Positions 41,900 through 50,092 of a DNA stretch of 64,000 bases are shown one piece after another; within the stretch, counting starts at the first letter, position 1, and every line of letters starts with the position of its first letter. This stretch comes from PFL35 sp041550515 (lineage in GTDB: Archaea; Thermoplasmatota; E2; DHVEG-1). The stretch is from positions 1 to 64,000 of the forward strand of contig JBFEOQ010000002.1 of assembly GCA_041550515.1 (NCBI GenBank), written 5' to 3'. Below the pieces are notes generated by a model, which searched no databases, was not told the origin of the DNA, and worked only from the letters and a program-made list of their open reading frames with translations. Position numbers and translations under genes: made by a program.

Positions 41900-43234
41900 A
41901 TGAAACGTTTAATTTTTATTATCGCTATTATTGCATTTTTGTTTCCAACTATTTTAGTAACTGCAAATGCTAGTGATATTGTAAAAGCACCTGATTTCAC
42001 AGCAACTGATACAAATGGAATAGAATTTAATCTCCGTGATTACAAAGGAAAAGTAGTTATATTGCATATCACAGGTGTTGAAAACCCATTATGTATTGAA
42101 TGTCTTGAGGAGATGAAAGGTCAGATTATTGAACTTGAAAAACTCTACAATTCTAATCAAAATATAACCATTATAACTATTAATATCAGAAAAAATCCTT
42201 ATTTTAATACATCAGGTTTAGAGATGTCACAACAAGAATGGGATGTGGATATAAATTGGCATTGGGTTGAGGATTTTAACCCTTTTCAGATTTCAGGTTT
42301 GTATCAGAAATATTGGACTAATGATGGAGCATTTTCCAATCCAACTATTATTTTAATTGATAGAAATCAAAGCATTGTTGGAGTTCGTCATGTATATTGT
42401 ATAGGTAAAGGGGTGATTGATGGTATTCAAACTTCTGAAAAACTTCAAGGATATGTTAAAGCAATTGATGAAGGTAATTGGGAAGGATTTAGTGAAGATT
42501 TAGGAGATGAGGGATTAACCTTTATTGGTATTTTCATCCTTGGTATTTTAACCTCTGTTACTCCTTGTTCGCTTGCACTTTTAATTGCAATGATTTCTTA
42601 TGTTGGTTCTATGCAGAAGGATGCTCAGAAAACATCAAAGAAATACTCTTTTCAAGGTTTATGGATAGGAGTAATCTTTACCCTTGGTATGTCTCTGGTA
42701 TTTTTTGTGTTTGGTATGATTATCTCCTCTTTAGGTGCTTTTATTCAAGCATCATCATTATTTTTCCTTATCGCAGGTGTCATCCTTATTATCCTTGGTA
42801 TCAACATTTTTAAACCTTTTAGTGAGATTTTTAAGAGGAAATCTGAAAAAGAAACTGGTTCAAATATAATTGAAAAGGGACAAGGATTGTTTTTTAAACT
42901 TAGTAAAAAATCTATTTATCTAGGAGCATTCTTTTTAGGAATTCTTTTTTCTATAGGTTGGGCGCCATGTGCTTTATCACTTATGATGCCAGTTTTTATC
43001 TTAACCTTATCTCAACAAATTTCTATTATCATGGGTGGTCTTTTGTTGTTTGCTTTTGGTCTTGGTCATGGTGTACCAATTATTCCTTTATGTACTGTTA
43101 CTAGTAGCATAAGGGGTAAACTTGGAAATAAATATGTTTCTGCGGGTAAATTGATGCAGTGCATATTCGGAGTCATTATAATTATTATTGGATTTATTAT
43201 GGCGATTAGATTCTGGGGGATAAACTTCTGGTAG
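41900..43234 (+). CDS. TlpA-type thioredoxin fused to CcdA membrane domain
   Basis: A 444-residue fusion. After a signal peptide, residues 28-195 form a TlpA/ResA-like thioredoxin with APDFTATDTNGIEFNLRDYKGKV and the redox pair C65-IE-C68. The second half is a six-segment CcdA/DsbD-beta domain with its two cysteine motifs, ILTSVTPCSLALL and SIGWAPCALSLMMP, which carry electrons across the membrane. The product would deliver cytoplasmic thioredoxin reducing power to outside proteins. It follows the lipoprotein gene after two bases. Confidence 0.88.
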   Translation: MKRLIFIIAIIAFLFPTILVTANASDIVKAPDFTATDTNGIEFNLRDYKGKVVILHITGVENPLCIECLEEMKGQIIELEKLYNSNQNITIITINIRKNPYFNTSGLEMSQQEWDVDINWHWVEDFNPFQISGLYQKYWTNDGAFSNPTIILIDRNQSIVGVRHVYCIGKGVIDGIQTSEKLQGYVKAIDEGNWEGFSEDLGDEGLTFIGIFILGILTSVTPCSLALLIAMISYVGSMQKDAQKTSKKYSFQGLWIGVIFTLGMSLVFFVFGMIISSLGAFIQASSLFFLIAGVILIILGINIFKPFSEIFKRKSEKETGSNIIEKGQGLFFKLSKKSIYLGAFFLGILFSIGWAPCALSLMMPVFILTLSQQISIIMGGLLLFAFGLGHGVPIIPLCTVTSSIRGKLGNKYVSAGKLMQCIFGVIIIIIGFIMAIRFWGINFW

Positions 43235-43251
43235 ATCATAAACGAAAAAAA

Positions 43252-43764
43252 ATGGGAGTAATATTTCTTATTTTTCTTTTATTTTTTATTATAAATGGTA
43301 TTAATTCTTCTAAGGCGCAACCAGTTAATATAGATGTAAATATCTTTCCTTCTCCACCTATACCACTTGAAAATGTTACTTTCATTGTTGGTCTTAACAA
43401 TAGTAGCTATGTTAGTGTTGATGAGATACGATTAATCTCTCAGGAATATATTTATGATGTAAGTTTCCCTGAAACTTATAATATTTCGTTGAACTACACT
43501 TATAGTTGTTGTATGGATTTTTATGAAGGTACTTTTAAGCTTGCACACAAAGATGCGACTAGAATAATTTATCATTTGGAAATTCTGAGCAATGGAACAT
43601 GGTACAAGTATAAAACCAGTTTTTTTGATATGGTTGTTAATTCAAATGATAATATGATTAATAATAAGGAAAATCAAACGCCAGGTTTTGAATTTATATT
43701 GCTTATTTTTTCAGCAATTTTATCTTTAATTAATAGAAATTATAAACTAAAAGTAAAAAAATAA
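43252..43764 (+). CDS. Secreted protein with PGF-CTERM-like sorting tail
   Basis: A 170-residue protein with a signal peptide, a beta-rich extracellular region that includes a CC pair (YSCCMDFYEG), and a C-terminal TPGFEFILLIFSAILSL followed by basic residues. PGF plus a hydrophobic run plus a basic end is the signal processed by archaeosortase A, which anchors surface proteins to lipid. No archaeosortase is in the window. It ends the tight part of the island operon. Function unknown. Confidence 0.68.
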   Translation: MGVIFLIFLLFFIINGINSSKAQPVNIDVNIFPSPPIPLENVTFIVGLNNSSYVSVDEIRLISQEYIYDVSFPETYNISLNYTYSCCMDFYEGTFKLAHKDATRIIYHLEILSNGTWYKYKTSFFDMVVNSNDNMINNKENQTPGFEFILLIFSAILSLINRNYKLKVKK

Positions 43765-43791
43765 ATAATTAAAATATGGTGGTGAATAAAA

Positions 43792-44928
43792 TTGAAAAAA
43801 AAAATAAAAGAAGATAAATGGGTTATTTGCCCTGAATGTAAAGCCAAACTCAAACAAGAGAATCTCGTATATCATATGAAACATGTTCACAATAAAAAAA
43901 TCGATGAAACAGAAATAAAAACCATGGAAACCTCAGATAGAAAAAGACTGGCAAACAAAACTATAAAGAGTTCATCTAAAAAAACTATTAGCATAATTAT
44001 TATACTATTTATTGTAGCTGTTGCTTTAATATCTATATATCTTCTATCCAATCCTGAAGATTCAAATGGACAAAATGATAAAAAAAATTATTTTGTTTCA
44101 ATTGAAGGAAAAGGTAATTACTCATCGATCCAAGATGCAGTTGATGCAGCTTCTGATAATGATACTATTTTTGTAAGCAATGGAATTTACTTTGAAAATA
44201 TTATAATAACAAAACCAGTACAGATAATTGGAGAAGATAAAAATACAACTATAATTAATGGTAATGGATCCTCTGATATTATTGATATATCAACAGATTA
44301 TGTAAAAATAAGTGGTTTTACAATAACAAATGGTAGTCAAAGAACTGCTGGTATAAGAATTAGGTCAAATTACAACACAATTTCAAATTGTAACATTTCA
44401 TCAAATAAAAATTATGGTTTATATCTTGATGGAACACCTGAAAGTAAAAATAATATAATATATTTTAACACATTTTTCAATAACAATTACGGTTTATACA
44501 CAGAAAACGCAAAAACAAATAATATTACTTCAAATACATTTACTCATAGCACACTCTACAGTTTGTATTTTACCGGTTCATCTAATGATAATTTGATTTC
44601 GGAAAACAAATTTACAGATAATAATTATGCACTAAGAATAAAAGGATCAGCATTAAACACAATTATAAAAAATCAAATAAAGAACAACAAATATGGACTT
44701 TATTTCTGTTGCGGCTCTAAAAACAACATTGCTTATAACAACGTTTTCATAAATAATACCAACTGGAATGCAGATGATGCTCTAGGTAATACATGGGATA
44801 ATGGAATGATTGGTAACTATTGGGATGATTATACTGGCAATGATGAAAATGGTGATGGTATAGGCGATACACCATATCTTGTAGGTGGTGATAAAGGAGA
44901 TAATTTTCCTCTAATGGAACCTAACTAA
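43792..44928 (+). CDS. Zinc-finger, membrane-anchored parallel beta-helix protein (NosD-like)
   Basis: A 378-residue protein. Residues 11-34 form a cytoplasmic C2H2-like finger (C13, C16, H28, and H31 or H33). A membrane helix lies at about 64-85. The extracellular part is a right-handed beta-helix of NosD/PbH1 repeats, with recurring NNIxxNxFxNNxYGLY units, ending with the DENGDGIGDTPY calcium-type segment common in archaeal surface beta-helices. It starts at TTG 43792 after GGTGGTGA. The family often binds carbohydrate or metal. Linking the finger to the beta-helix is unusual. Confidence 0.78.
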   Translation: MKKKIKEDKWVICPECKAKLKQENLVYHMKHVHNKKIDETEIKTMETSDRKRLANKTIKSSSKKTISIIIILFIVAVALISIYLLSNPEDSNGQNDKKNYFVSIEGKGNYSSIQDAVDAASDNDTIFVSNGIYFENIIITKPVQIIGEDKNTTIINGNGSSDIIDISTDYVKISGFTITNGSQRTAGIRIRSNYNTISNCNISSNKNYGLYLDGTPESKNNIIYFNTFFNNNYGLYTENAKTNNITSNTFTHSTLYSLYFTGSSNDNLISENKFTDNNYALRIKGSALNTIIKNQIKNNKYGLYFCCGSKNNIAYNNVFINNTNWNADDALGNTWDNGMIGNYWDDYTGNDENGDGIGDTPYLVGGDKGDNFPLMEPN

Positions 44929-44999
44929 AAACATTTATCTTTTAAATCTATATCTAGCATTTTTAGAGTATTTTATGTTATTATATAAAGAAAAAATAG

Positions 45000-45037
45000 T
45001 AAATATTGTAGGAATTCCAAATATTCTACAATATTTA
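45000..45037. terminator. 12-bp perfect inverted repeat between convergent genes
   Basis: TAAATATTGTAG at 45000-45011 pairs perfectly with CTACAATATTTA at 45026-45037 around a 14-base loop. It lies between the ends of two convergent genes and covers the stop of the Cys-rich peptide gene. A two-way terminator or transcript-stabilising hairpin is the simplest reading. Confidence 0.45.
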
Positions 45038-45259
45038 TTTTCTAAAACCACAACAGGATCTTGATGGATAATTCTCATTAGATTGTTGTTGGTAATTACA
45101 ATATGGTTGTGGACAATCATCTGTATCTGGACACCAGCTATTCTTCTGATATTGTGGTTTTTCATTAGTTATATTATTTGCAGATATACCAATTGTTGTT
45201 AAAATAACTGCCAATATCGTTAGAAAAACTAGAATCTGAATTTTTCTATTTATCTTCAT
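45035..45259 (-). CDS. Small secreted cysteine-rich peptide
   Basis: A 74-residue protein with a signal peptide (hydrophobic run at about residues 8-26) and a mature part of about 47 residues with five cysteines (WCPDTDDCPQPYC and SCC). GGGGAC is placed before the ATG, and a palindrome plus a TATA-like sequence lie upstream. The overlapping frame at 44935-45165 has no signal peptide and is judged a shadow. The Cys-rich secreted product fits the thiol and metal theme of the island, but its function is unknown. Confidence 0.62.
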   Translation of the reverse strand: MKINRKIQILVFLTILAVILTTIGISANNITNEKPQYQKNSWCPDTDDCPQPYCNYQQQSNENYPSRSCCGFRK

Positions 45260-45272
45260 ATTTTTGTCCCCA

Positions 45273-45286
45273 TTAACAACTGTTAA
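45273..45286. promoter_or_regulatory. Palindromic operator candidate for the Cys-rich peptide gene
   Basis: TTAACAACTGTTAA is an inverted repeat (6-bp arms, two-base spacer) lying between the start at 45259 and a TATA-like tatatataa near 45300. The position fits a repressor site. The regulator is unknown; the island's ArsR is one possibility, though its own promoter palindrome has a different sequence. Confidence 0.4.
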
Positions 45287-45555
45287 TTATCCGTTATTAG
45301 TATATATAATTTGCTGTAAATTTGACATGAAAAAAGATAATATAAATATATAATAACAAAATTTAAATTTTATTAACCGAAAAATTATGTTATGTAACAA
45401 AATTAAAAAAACAACCCAGACAAATTACAAAATGTAAAACTGATTTCATATTAAAAAAAGAGAAAAAAGGTTTTAGTGAGATCAACTTAAAAATCCAAGA
45501 GAGCCAAGTTTTTATAACTCTTACCAGAAATCTCTCCTGTAAGATGGTGTATATT

Positions 45556-45567
45556 CCGCCCAGTCCA
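45556..45567 (+). repeat. Right copy of 12-bp tRNA-Ala 3'-end repeat (candidate attachment site)
   Basis: CCGCCCAGTCCA matches bases 38189-38200 exactly. The bases before it (tatt versus aatc) keep partial similarity, whereas no other part of the tRNA is present. It lies in non-coding DNA, 7.4 kb from the intact tRNA, just before unrelated central-metabolism genes resume. Confidence 0.55.
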
Positions 45568-45730
45568 CTGTTTTTTAATTTTTGGCTATCTTTTTTTTGC
45601 TATAATAGTATATCTTCAATAATTTTATGTTGCTAAAATCACAAGTAGAATTTAAAAACAGAATCATAAAATGCTAATAATTAAAGAAAAAAATATAATA
45701 AACAAACTAATTCATAAAGGGAATTTTAAA

Positions 45731-46249
45731 ATGGAAAAAGGTTATATTCATGTTTATACAGGTAATGGTAAAGGTAAAACAACTTCTGCGATTGGTCTTG
45801 GATTAAGAGCTGCTGGTGCAGGTTTAAAAGTACATATGTTGCAATTTATGAAAGGAAGAAAATATAGCGAGCTTGAATCAATTGAGAAAATTGAAAATTT
45901 TACTTTTTCTCAACATGGTCGAGATGAATTTGTAAATAAAGAAAATCCTGATGAGATAGACATTAATCTTGCTAGAGCGGGATTTTCCTATGCGAAGGAA
46001 TTAGTTAATAGTGAAAAGTTTGATATGATAATTCTTGATGAAATTAATGTAGCAATTGACTTTAACTTAATAGATTTCAATGAGATAGTAAAACTTGCAA
46101 AAAATAAACCAGAAAAACTTGAACTAATATTTACAGGGAGGTATGCTCATGTTGAAATACAAAGAATTGCTGATTATGTGACTGAAATGCTTGAAATAAA
46201 ACACCCATATCAACAAGGTATAGAAGCTAGAAAAGGTATTGATTTCTAA
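45731..46249 (+). CDS. Cobalamin adenosyltransferase (CobA/CobO/BtuR type)
   Basis: A 172-residue P-loop protein that adenosylates cob(I)alamin or corrinoids to form coenzyme B12. It shows IHVYTGNGKGKTTSAIGLGLRA (the modified Walker A of the family) and FDMIILDEINVAIDF, then IFTGRYAHVEIQRIADYVTEM. The gene sits 17 bases before methylmalonyl-CoA mutase, the enzyme that uses its product, so cofactor supply and use are coupled. Confidence 0.92.
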   Translation: MEKGYIHVYTGNGKGKTTSAIGLGLRAAGAGLKVHMLQFMKGRKYSELESIEKIENFTFSQHGRDEFVNKENPDEIDINLARAGFSYAKELVNSEKFDMIILDEINVAIDFNLIDFNEIVKLAKNKPEKLELIFTGRYAHVEIQRIADYVTEMLEIKHPYQQGIEARKGIDF

Positions 46250-46266
46250 ATTAGGGGAAGTAACCT

Positions 46267-47943
46267 ATGATTGATAAAAACGAACTCGAAAATATAAAAA
46301 AAAGAAGATCTGATTGGGAGCGAAAAAGTTACAATCCACACATAAAAAAACATTTTGAGAGAAAGAAAAAATTTGAAAATTTGTCCTGGAATGAGATTAA
46401 TAATCTTTATACTCCTGAAGATATTTCAAATTTAAATTACTTAAAAGATATCGGATTTCCTGGAGTGTATCCTTTTCTTCGAGGTGTTTATCCAACTATG
46501 CATCGAGGTCGTCTTTGGACTTTTCGTCAATTTAGTGGTTTTGGTAGTGCTGAGGAAACAAATAAACGTTATAAATATTTGTTAGATCATGGGGAAACGG
46601 GCCTTTCAGTTGCTTTTGATTATCCTACTTTATATGGATATGATACAGATCATCCAATGAGTCGGGGTGAGTTTGGAAAATGTGGTGTTGCAATTAGTAG
46701 CTTGCAGGATATGGAGATTTTATTTAGTGGAATTCCAATTGACAAAGTAACTACTAGTATGACAATTAATGGTCCTGCTGCAATTGTTTGGGGCTTTTAT
46801 ATTGCAAATGCTGAGAATCGTGGGATAGATCGTCGCATAATTGGAGGTACTATTCAGAATGATATTTTAAAGGAATATATTGCTCAAAAAAGCTTTATTT
46901 TTCCACCCGAACCATCGATGAGACTTATTGTGGATACTTTTGAATTTGGATATAAAGAAATTCCGCGGTGGAATACAATTAGTATTAGTGGTTATCATAT
47001 TCGTGAAGCAGGTAGCACTGCTGTACAAGAGCTAGCTTTTACCGTTGGTGATGGTATAGAATATGTTAAATGGGCTTTAAAACGGGATCTTAAAATCGAT
47101 GATTTTGCACCAAGATTGAGTTTCTTTTTTAATTCACATAATGATTTTTTTGAAGAAATTGCAAAGTATCGTGCTGCTCGACGCATCTGGGCAAGAGAAA
47201 TCAAGGCTCTTGGGGCAAAAAAACCTCGAAGTATGTTAATGCGTTTTCATACCCAAACAGCAGGGTGTTCATTAACTGCTCAACAACCCGAGATTAATAT
47301 TGCAAGAGTAACGATGCAAGCTTTATCTGCAGTTCTTGGAGGAACGCAGAGTTTACATACAAATAGTATGGATGAAGCTCTTGCTCTTCCATCTGAAAAA
47401 GCTGTACGTATTGCTCTTCGAACACAGCAGATTATTGCTGAGGAAAGTGGTGTTACCAACACTATTGATCCGCTAGGCGGTAGTTACTATATTGAATGGC
47501 TAACTGATAAAATGGAAGAAGAAACCTATCAATATTGGGATCGCGTTGAAAAACTCGGTGGTGTTATCCCTGCGATTGAAAAAGGTTTTTATCAACGTGA
47601 AATTTCCCAGGCAGCGTATAAATATCAGAAAGAAATTGATGAAAAAAAACGTATAATAGTTGGAGTAAATGAATATCATATAGATGAATCCGTTGACATT
47701 CCAATTCTAAAAATGGATGAAAAAGGAGAGGAACGTCAGATTAATCGTTTAAATAAACTAAAGAAAAACAGAAACAATCAGAAAGTTAATAATAATCTTA
47801 AAAAACTTCAAAAAGCTGCAAAGGGTGAAGAAAATATGATGCCTTTTATTTTAGATTGTATTCACTCTTATGCAACTCTCGGTGAAACTTGCCAAGTTTT
47901 GCGAGATGTATTTGGAGAATATGAAGAACCTGCTATATATTAA
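46267..47943 (+). CDS. mcmA1: Methylmalonyl-CoA mutase, large (catalytic) subunit
   Basis: A 558-residue TIM-barrel subunit that rearranges methylmalonyl-CoA to succinyl-CoA. Substrate-site segments are RGVYPTMHRGRLWTFRQFSG, TSMTINGPAAIVWG, the catalytic histidine in SISGYHIREAGSTAVQE, and HTNSMDEALALPSEKA. The B12-binding domain is absent and supplied by the next gene, the arrangement usual in archaea. Confidence 0.96.
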   Translation: MIDKNELENIKKRRSDWERKSYNPHIKKHFERKKKFENLSWNEINNLYTPEDISNLNYLKDIGFPGVYPFLRGVYPTMHRGRLWTFRQFSGFGSAEETNKRYKYLLDHGETGLSVAFDYPTLYGYDTDHPMSRGEFGKCGVAISSLQDMEILFSGIPIDKVTTSMTINGPAAIVWGFYIANAENRGIDRRIIGGTIQNDILKEYIAQKSFIFPPEPSMRLIVDTFEFGYKEIPRWNTISISGYHIREAGSTAVQELAFTVGDGIEYVKWALKRDLKIDDFAPRLSFFFNSHNDFFEEIAKYRAARRIWAREIKALGAKKPRSMLMRFHTQTAGCSLTAQQPEINIARVTMQALSAVLGGTQSLHTNSMDEALALPSEKAVRIALRTQQIIAEESGVTNTIDPLGGSYYIEWLTDKMEEETYQYWDRVEKLGGVIPAIEKGFYQREISQAAYKYQKEIDEKKRIIVGVNEYHIDESVDIPILKMDEKGEERQINRLNKLKKNRNNQKVNNNLKKLQKAAKGEENMMPFILDCIHSYATLGETCQVLRDVFGEYEEPAIY

Positions 47944-47955
47944 AGGTGAATATTG

Positions 47956-48351
47956 ATGGAAAAAAAAATTAGAGTTTTGGTTGCTAAACCTGGTCTTGAT
48001 GGCCATGATCGTGGTGCAAAAATTGTGGCTCGTGCATTGAGAGATGCTGGGATGGAAGTGATATATACAGGACTACATCAAACTGCTGAAATGGTAGTGG
48101 AAACGGCTATTCAAGAAGATGTTGATGTAGTTGGGCTAAGTCTTTTATCTGGTGCCCATATGACACTTTTTGTTGATGTTGCCCATCTTATGAAAAAGAA
48201 AGGAATGAAAGATATTTTAATTGTTGGTGGAGGTATTATTCCTGAAGAAGATGTTTCTAAATTAAAAAAGGAAGGAATATCAGGAGTCTTTGGACCAGGT
48301 ACACACTGTGATGAAATAGTAGAGTTTATCAAAAAGAATGTGAAAAGATGA
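47956..48351 (+). CDS. mcmA2: Methylmalonyl-CoA mutase, small (cobalamin-binding) subunit
   Basis: A 131-residue B12-binding domain. DGHDRGAKIVARALRDAGMEV is the base-off cobalamin motif, with the histidine that replaces the dimethylbenzimidazole ligand, followed by LSLLSGAH and the GGGIIPEED loop. A TTG at 47953 is possible, but GGTGA favours the ATG at 47956. It overlaps MeaB by four bases. Confidence 0.96.
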   Translation: MEKKIRVLVAKPGLDGHDRGAKIVARALRDAGMEVIYTGLHQTAEMVVETAIQEDVDVVGLSLLSGAHMTLFVDVAHLMKKKGMKDILIVGGGIIPEEDVSKLKKEGISGVFGPGTHCDEIVEFIKKNVKR

Positions 48352-49289
48352 ATGATATCGCAAAAAAAGTTATATCAGGTGATCCTCGTGCTATAGCACG
48401 GCTTATCACTCTCTCAGAAAACAATGATCCTCGAGCAGTAAATGCTCTGAAGGACATACATCCTAAAACTGGAAATGCATATGTTATAGGAATTACAGGG
48501 GTCATGGGTTCAGGAAAAAGTACTCTTATATCAGAACTGACCCAAGAATATAGAAAAAAAGGAATGACTGTTGGTATTATTGCAATAGATCCGACTAGTC
48601 CTTTTTCTGGTGGTGCTCTTCTTGGAGATAGAGTTAGAATGATGAATCTTGCTATGGATGATGGTGTTTTCATACGCTCTATGGGAACCCGTGGAATGCT
48701 TGGTGGTCTTACTAGTGCTGTTTATGATGTTGTTGAAATTCTTGACGCATCTGGTAAAGATGTTGTAATAGTTGAAACTGTAGGTGTTGGTCAAGCAGAG
48801 GTTGATATTATTAAGATTGCTGATTCAACTCTTGTAATAGTTGTTCCTGGTTTAGGTGATAGTATTCAAACTCTTAAAGCAGGAGTAATGGAGATCGCCG
48901 ATATATTTGTTGTTAACAAAGCTGACAGACAAGGTGTTGAGAAGACTATTGCAGAAGTTGAAAGCCTTGTGGATATTTCCTTTTCTGAAAAAGATAGAAA
49001 AACACCAATTCTTAAAACAAATGCAAAAAAAGGAGAAGGTATTAAAAAACTTATTAAAGAGATAAAAAATCATAAAAAATATTTAATAAATACTAAGGAA
49101 TTTGAAAAAAAACGAAAAATACGTTATGAAGCAGAACTAGTTGAAATTATTCGCAAAAGATTGATGAATTTTATTTTTGATGAAACCCAATTTAAAGACA
49201 AAGTTGAAAAATTAATTAATCAAATTAGTAAAAAAGAAATTGATCCTCATTCAGCGGCAGAAGAAATACTTACAAATATACTAAAATAA
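48348..49289 (+). CDS. meaB: Methylmalonyl-CoA mutase-associated GTPase MeaB
   Basis: A 313-residue G3E-family GTPase (MeaB/ArgK/MMAA) that protects the mutase and gates loading of adenosylcobalamin. P-loop GVMGSGKST, Walker B-like VETVGVGQAEVD, specificity motif NKAD, and SPFSGGALLGDRVRM are all present, with a C-terminal dimerisation region. It completes an operon of adenosyltransferase, both mutase subunits and chaperone. The epimerase is not in the window. Confidence 0.95.
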   Translation: MNDIAKKVISGDPRAIARLITLSENNDPRAVNALKDIHPKTGNAYVIGITGVMGSGKSTLISELTQEYRKKGMTVGIIAIDPTSPFSGGALLGDRVRMMNLAMDDGVFIRSMGTRGMLGGLTSAVYDVVEILDASGKDVVIVETVGVGQAEVDIIKIADSTLVIVVPGLGDSIQTLKAGVMEIADIFVVNKADRQGVEKTIAEVESLVDISFSEKDRKTPILKTNAKKGEGIKKLIKEIKNHKKYLINTKEFEKKRKIRYEAELVEIIRKRLMNFIFDETQFKDKVEKLINQISKKEIDPHSAAEEILTNILK

Positions 49290-49301
49290 TAAAAGAAAAA
49301 A

Positions 49302-50084
49302 TTATTTTCCTTTGAAATTAGGTTTACGCTTTTCAAGGAATGCTTTTATTCCTTCCTTTTTATCATATGTTGAAAAACTAGATGAAAAATAAGATATCTC
49401 AAGTGCATTTGCTGTATTAAGATCAATATCAGCTCCTTTATTTACAAGAGATTTAATAAAGGCTGTTTGTACAGAGGATTTATCAGCTATTTTTTTTGCT
49501 AGGTTCATTGTTTCTTCTTCTAGTTTATCATCATCTACAACTTTGTTAATAAGACCAATTCTATGAGCTTCGATAGCATCAATAGTGTCACCAGTAAGCA
49601 TTAATTCTTTGGCTTTTGCACGTCCTACAAGACGAGGCAGGCATTGGGTGCCACTAAAACCAGGTGAAATACCAAGATTTATTTCGGGTTGACCTAATCT
49701 AGCATTTTTTCCAGCTATTGTAATATCACAACTCATTAGAATTTCACACCCACCACCAAGGGCATAACCATTAATCATAGCAATAAATGGAATACGCGAT
49801 TGTCTTATATATGATAGAAGATTGTGTCCTAATTCTGAAAATTCCCTAGCTTGAAGAACAGTCATTTCTTTCATTTCTTTGATGTCAGCACCCGCGATAA
49901 ATGCTTTATCTCCTGATCCTTTTATTATTGCTACTTTAATTTTTTTATCGTTTTCTAGATCATTGACAGCTCGTGTAAGTTCTTCTATTGTTACTGTATT
50001 AAGTGCATTAAGTACATTTGGTCTATTAATAATAATTGTTGCAATATTCTCTTTTTTTTCTAAAATTATGTTTTGATAAGACAT
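49302..50084 (-). CDS. Enoyl-CoA hydratase/crotonase
   Basis: A 260-residue crotonase-fold enzyme hydrating 2-enoyl-CoA (probably crotonyl-CoA). The oxyanion-hole segment AFIAGADIKEM and ALGGGCEILMSCD, with its glutamate, precede GQPEINLGISPGFSGTQCLPRLVG carrying the second catalytic glutamate. It is the last gene of the thiolase, dehydrogenase and hydratase operon and convergent with MeaB. Confidence 0.93.
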   Translation of the reverse strand: MSYQNIILEKKENIATIIINRPNVLNALNTVTIEELTRAVNDLENDKKIKVAIIKGSGDKAFIAGADIKEMKEMTVLQAREFSELGHNLLSYIRQSRIPFIAMINGYALGGGCEILMSCDITIAGKNARLGQPEINLGISPGFSGTQCLPRLVGRAKAKELMLTGDTIDAIEAHRIGLINKVVDDDKLEEETMNLAKKIADKSSVQTAFIKSLVNKGADIDLNTANALEISYFSSSFSTYDKKEGIKAFLEKRKPNFKGK

Positions 50085-50092
50085 TTTCTCAC

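Larger units (their letters stand above)
45260..45730. other. AT-rich intergenic region with att-like fragment
   Basis: No convincing gene lies in this stretch of about 470 bases. It holds the promoter and palindrome of the Cys-rich peptide at its left end, several hundred AT-rich bases, the tRNA-Ala 3'-end copy at 45556-45567 followed by a T-run, and a binding site for the adenosyltransferase gene. The frame of the latter is open from 45671, but its family start is at 45731. Confidence 0.6.

Noticed and set aside
44935..45165. A 76-codon frame on the minus strand
   Set aside because: It overlaps the Cys-rich peptide frame, lacks a signal peptide or family pattern and has no binding site; the 45035-45259 frame is better supported.
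45486..45555. A possible tRNA pseudogene before the 12-bp repeat
   Set aside because: A CTTAC/GTAAG pair is present, but spacing and sequence do not match the rest of tRNA-Ala; only the terminal 12 bases are shared.
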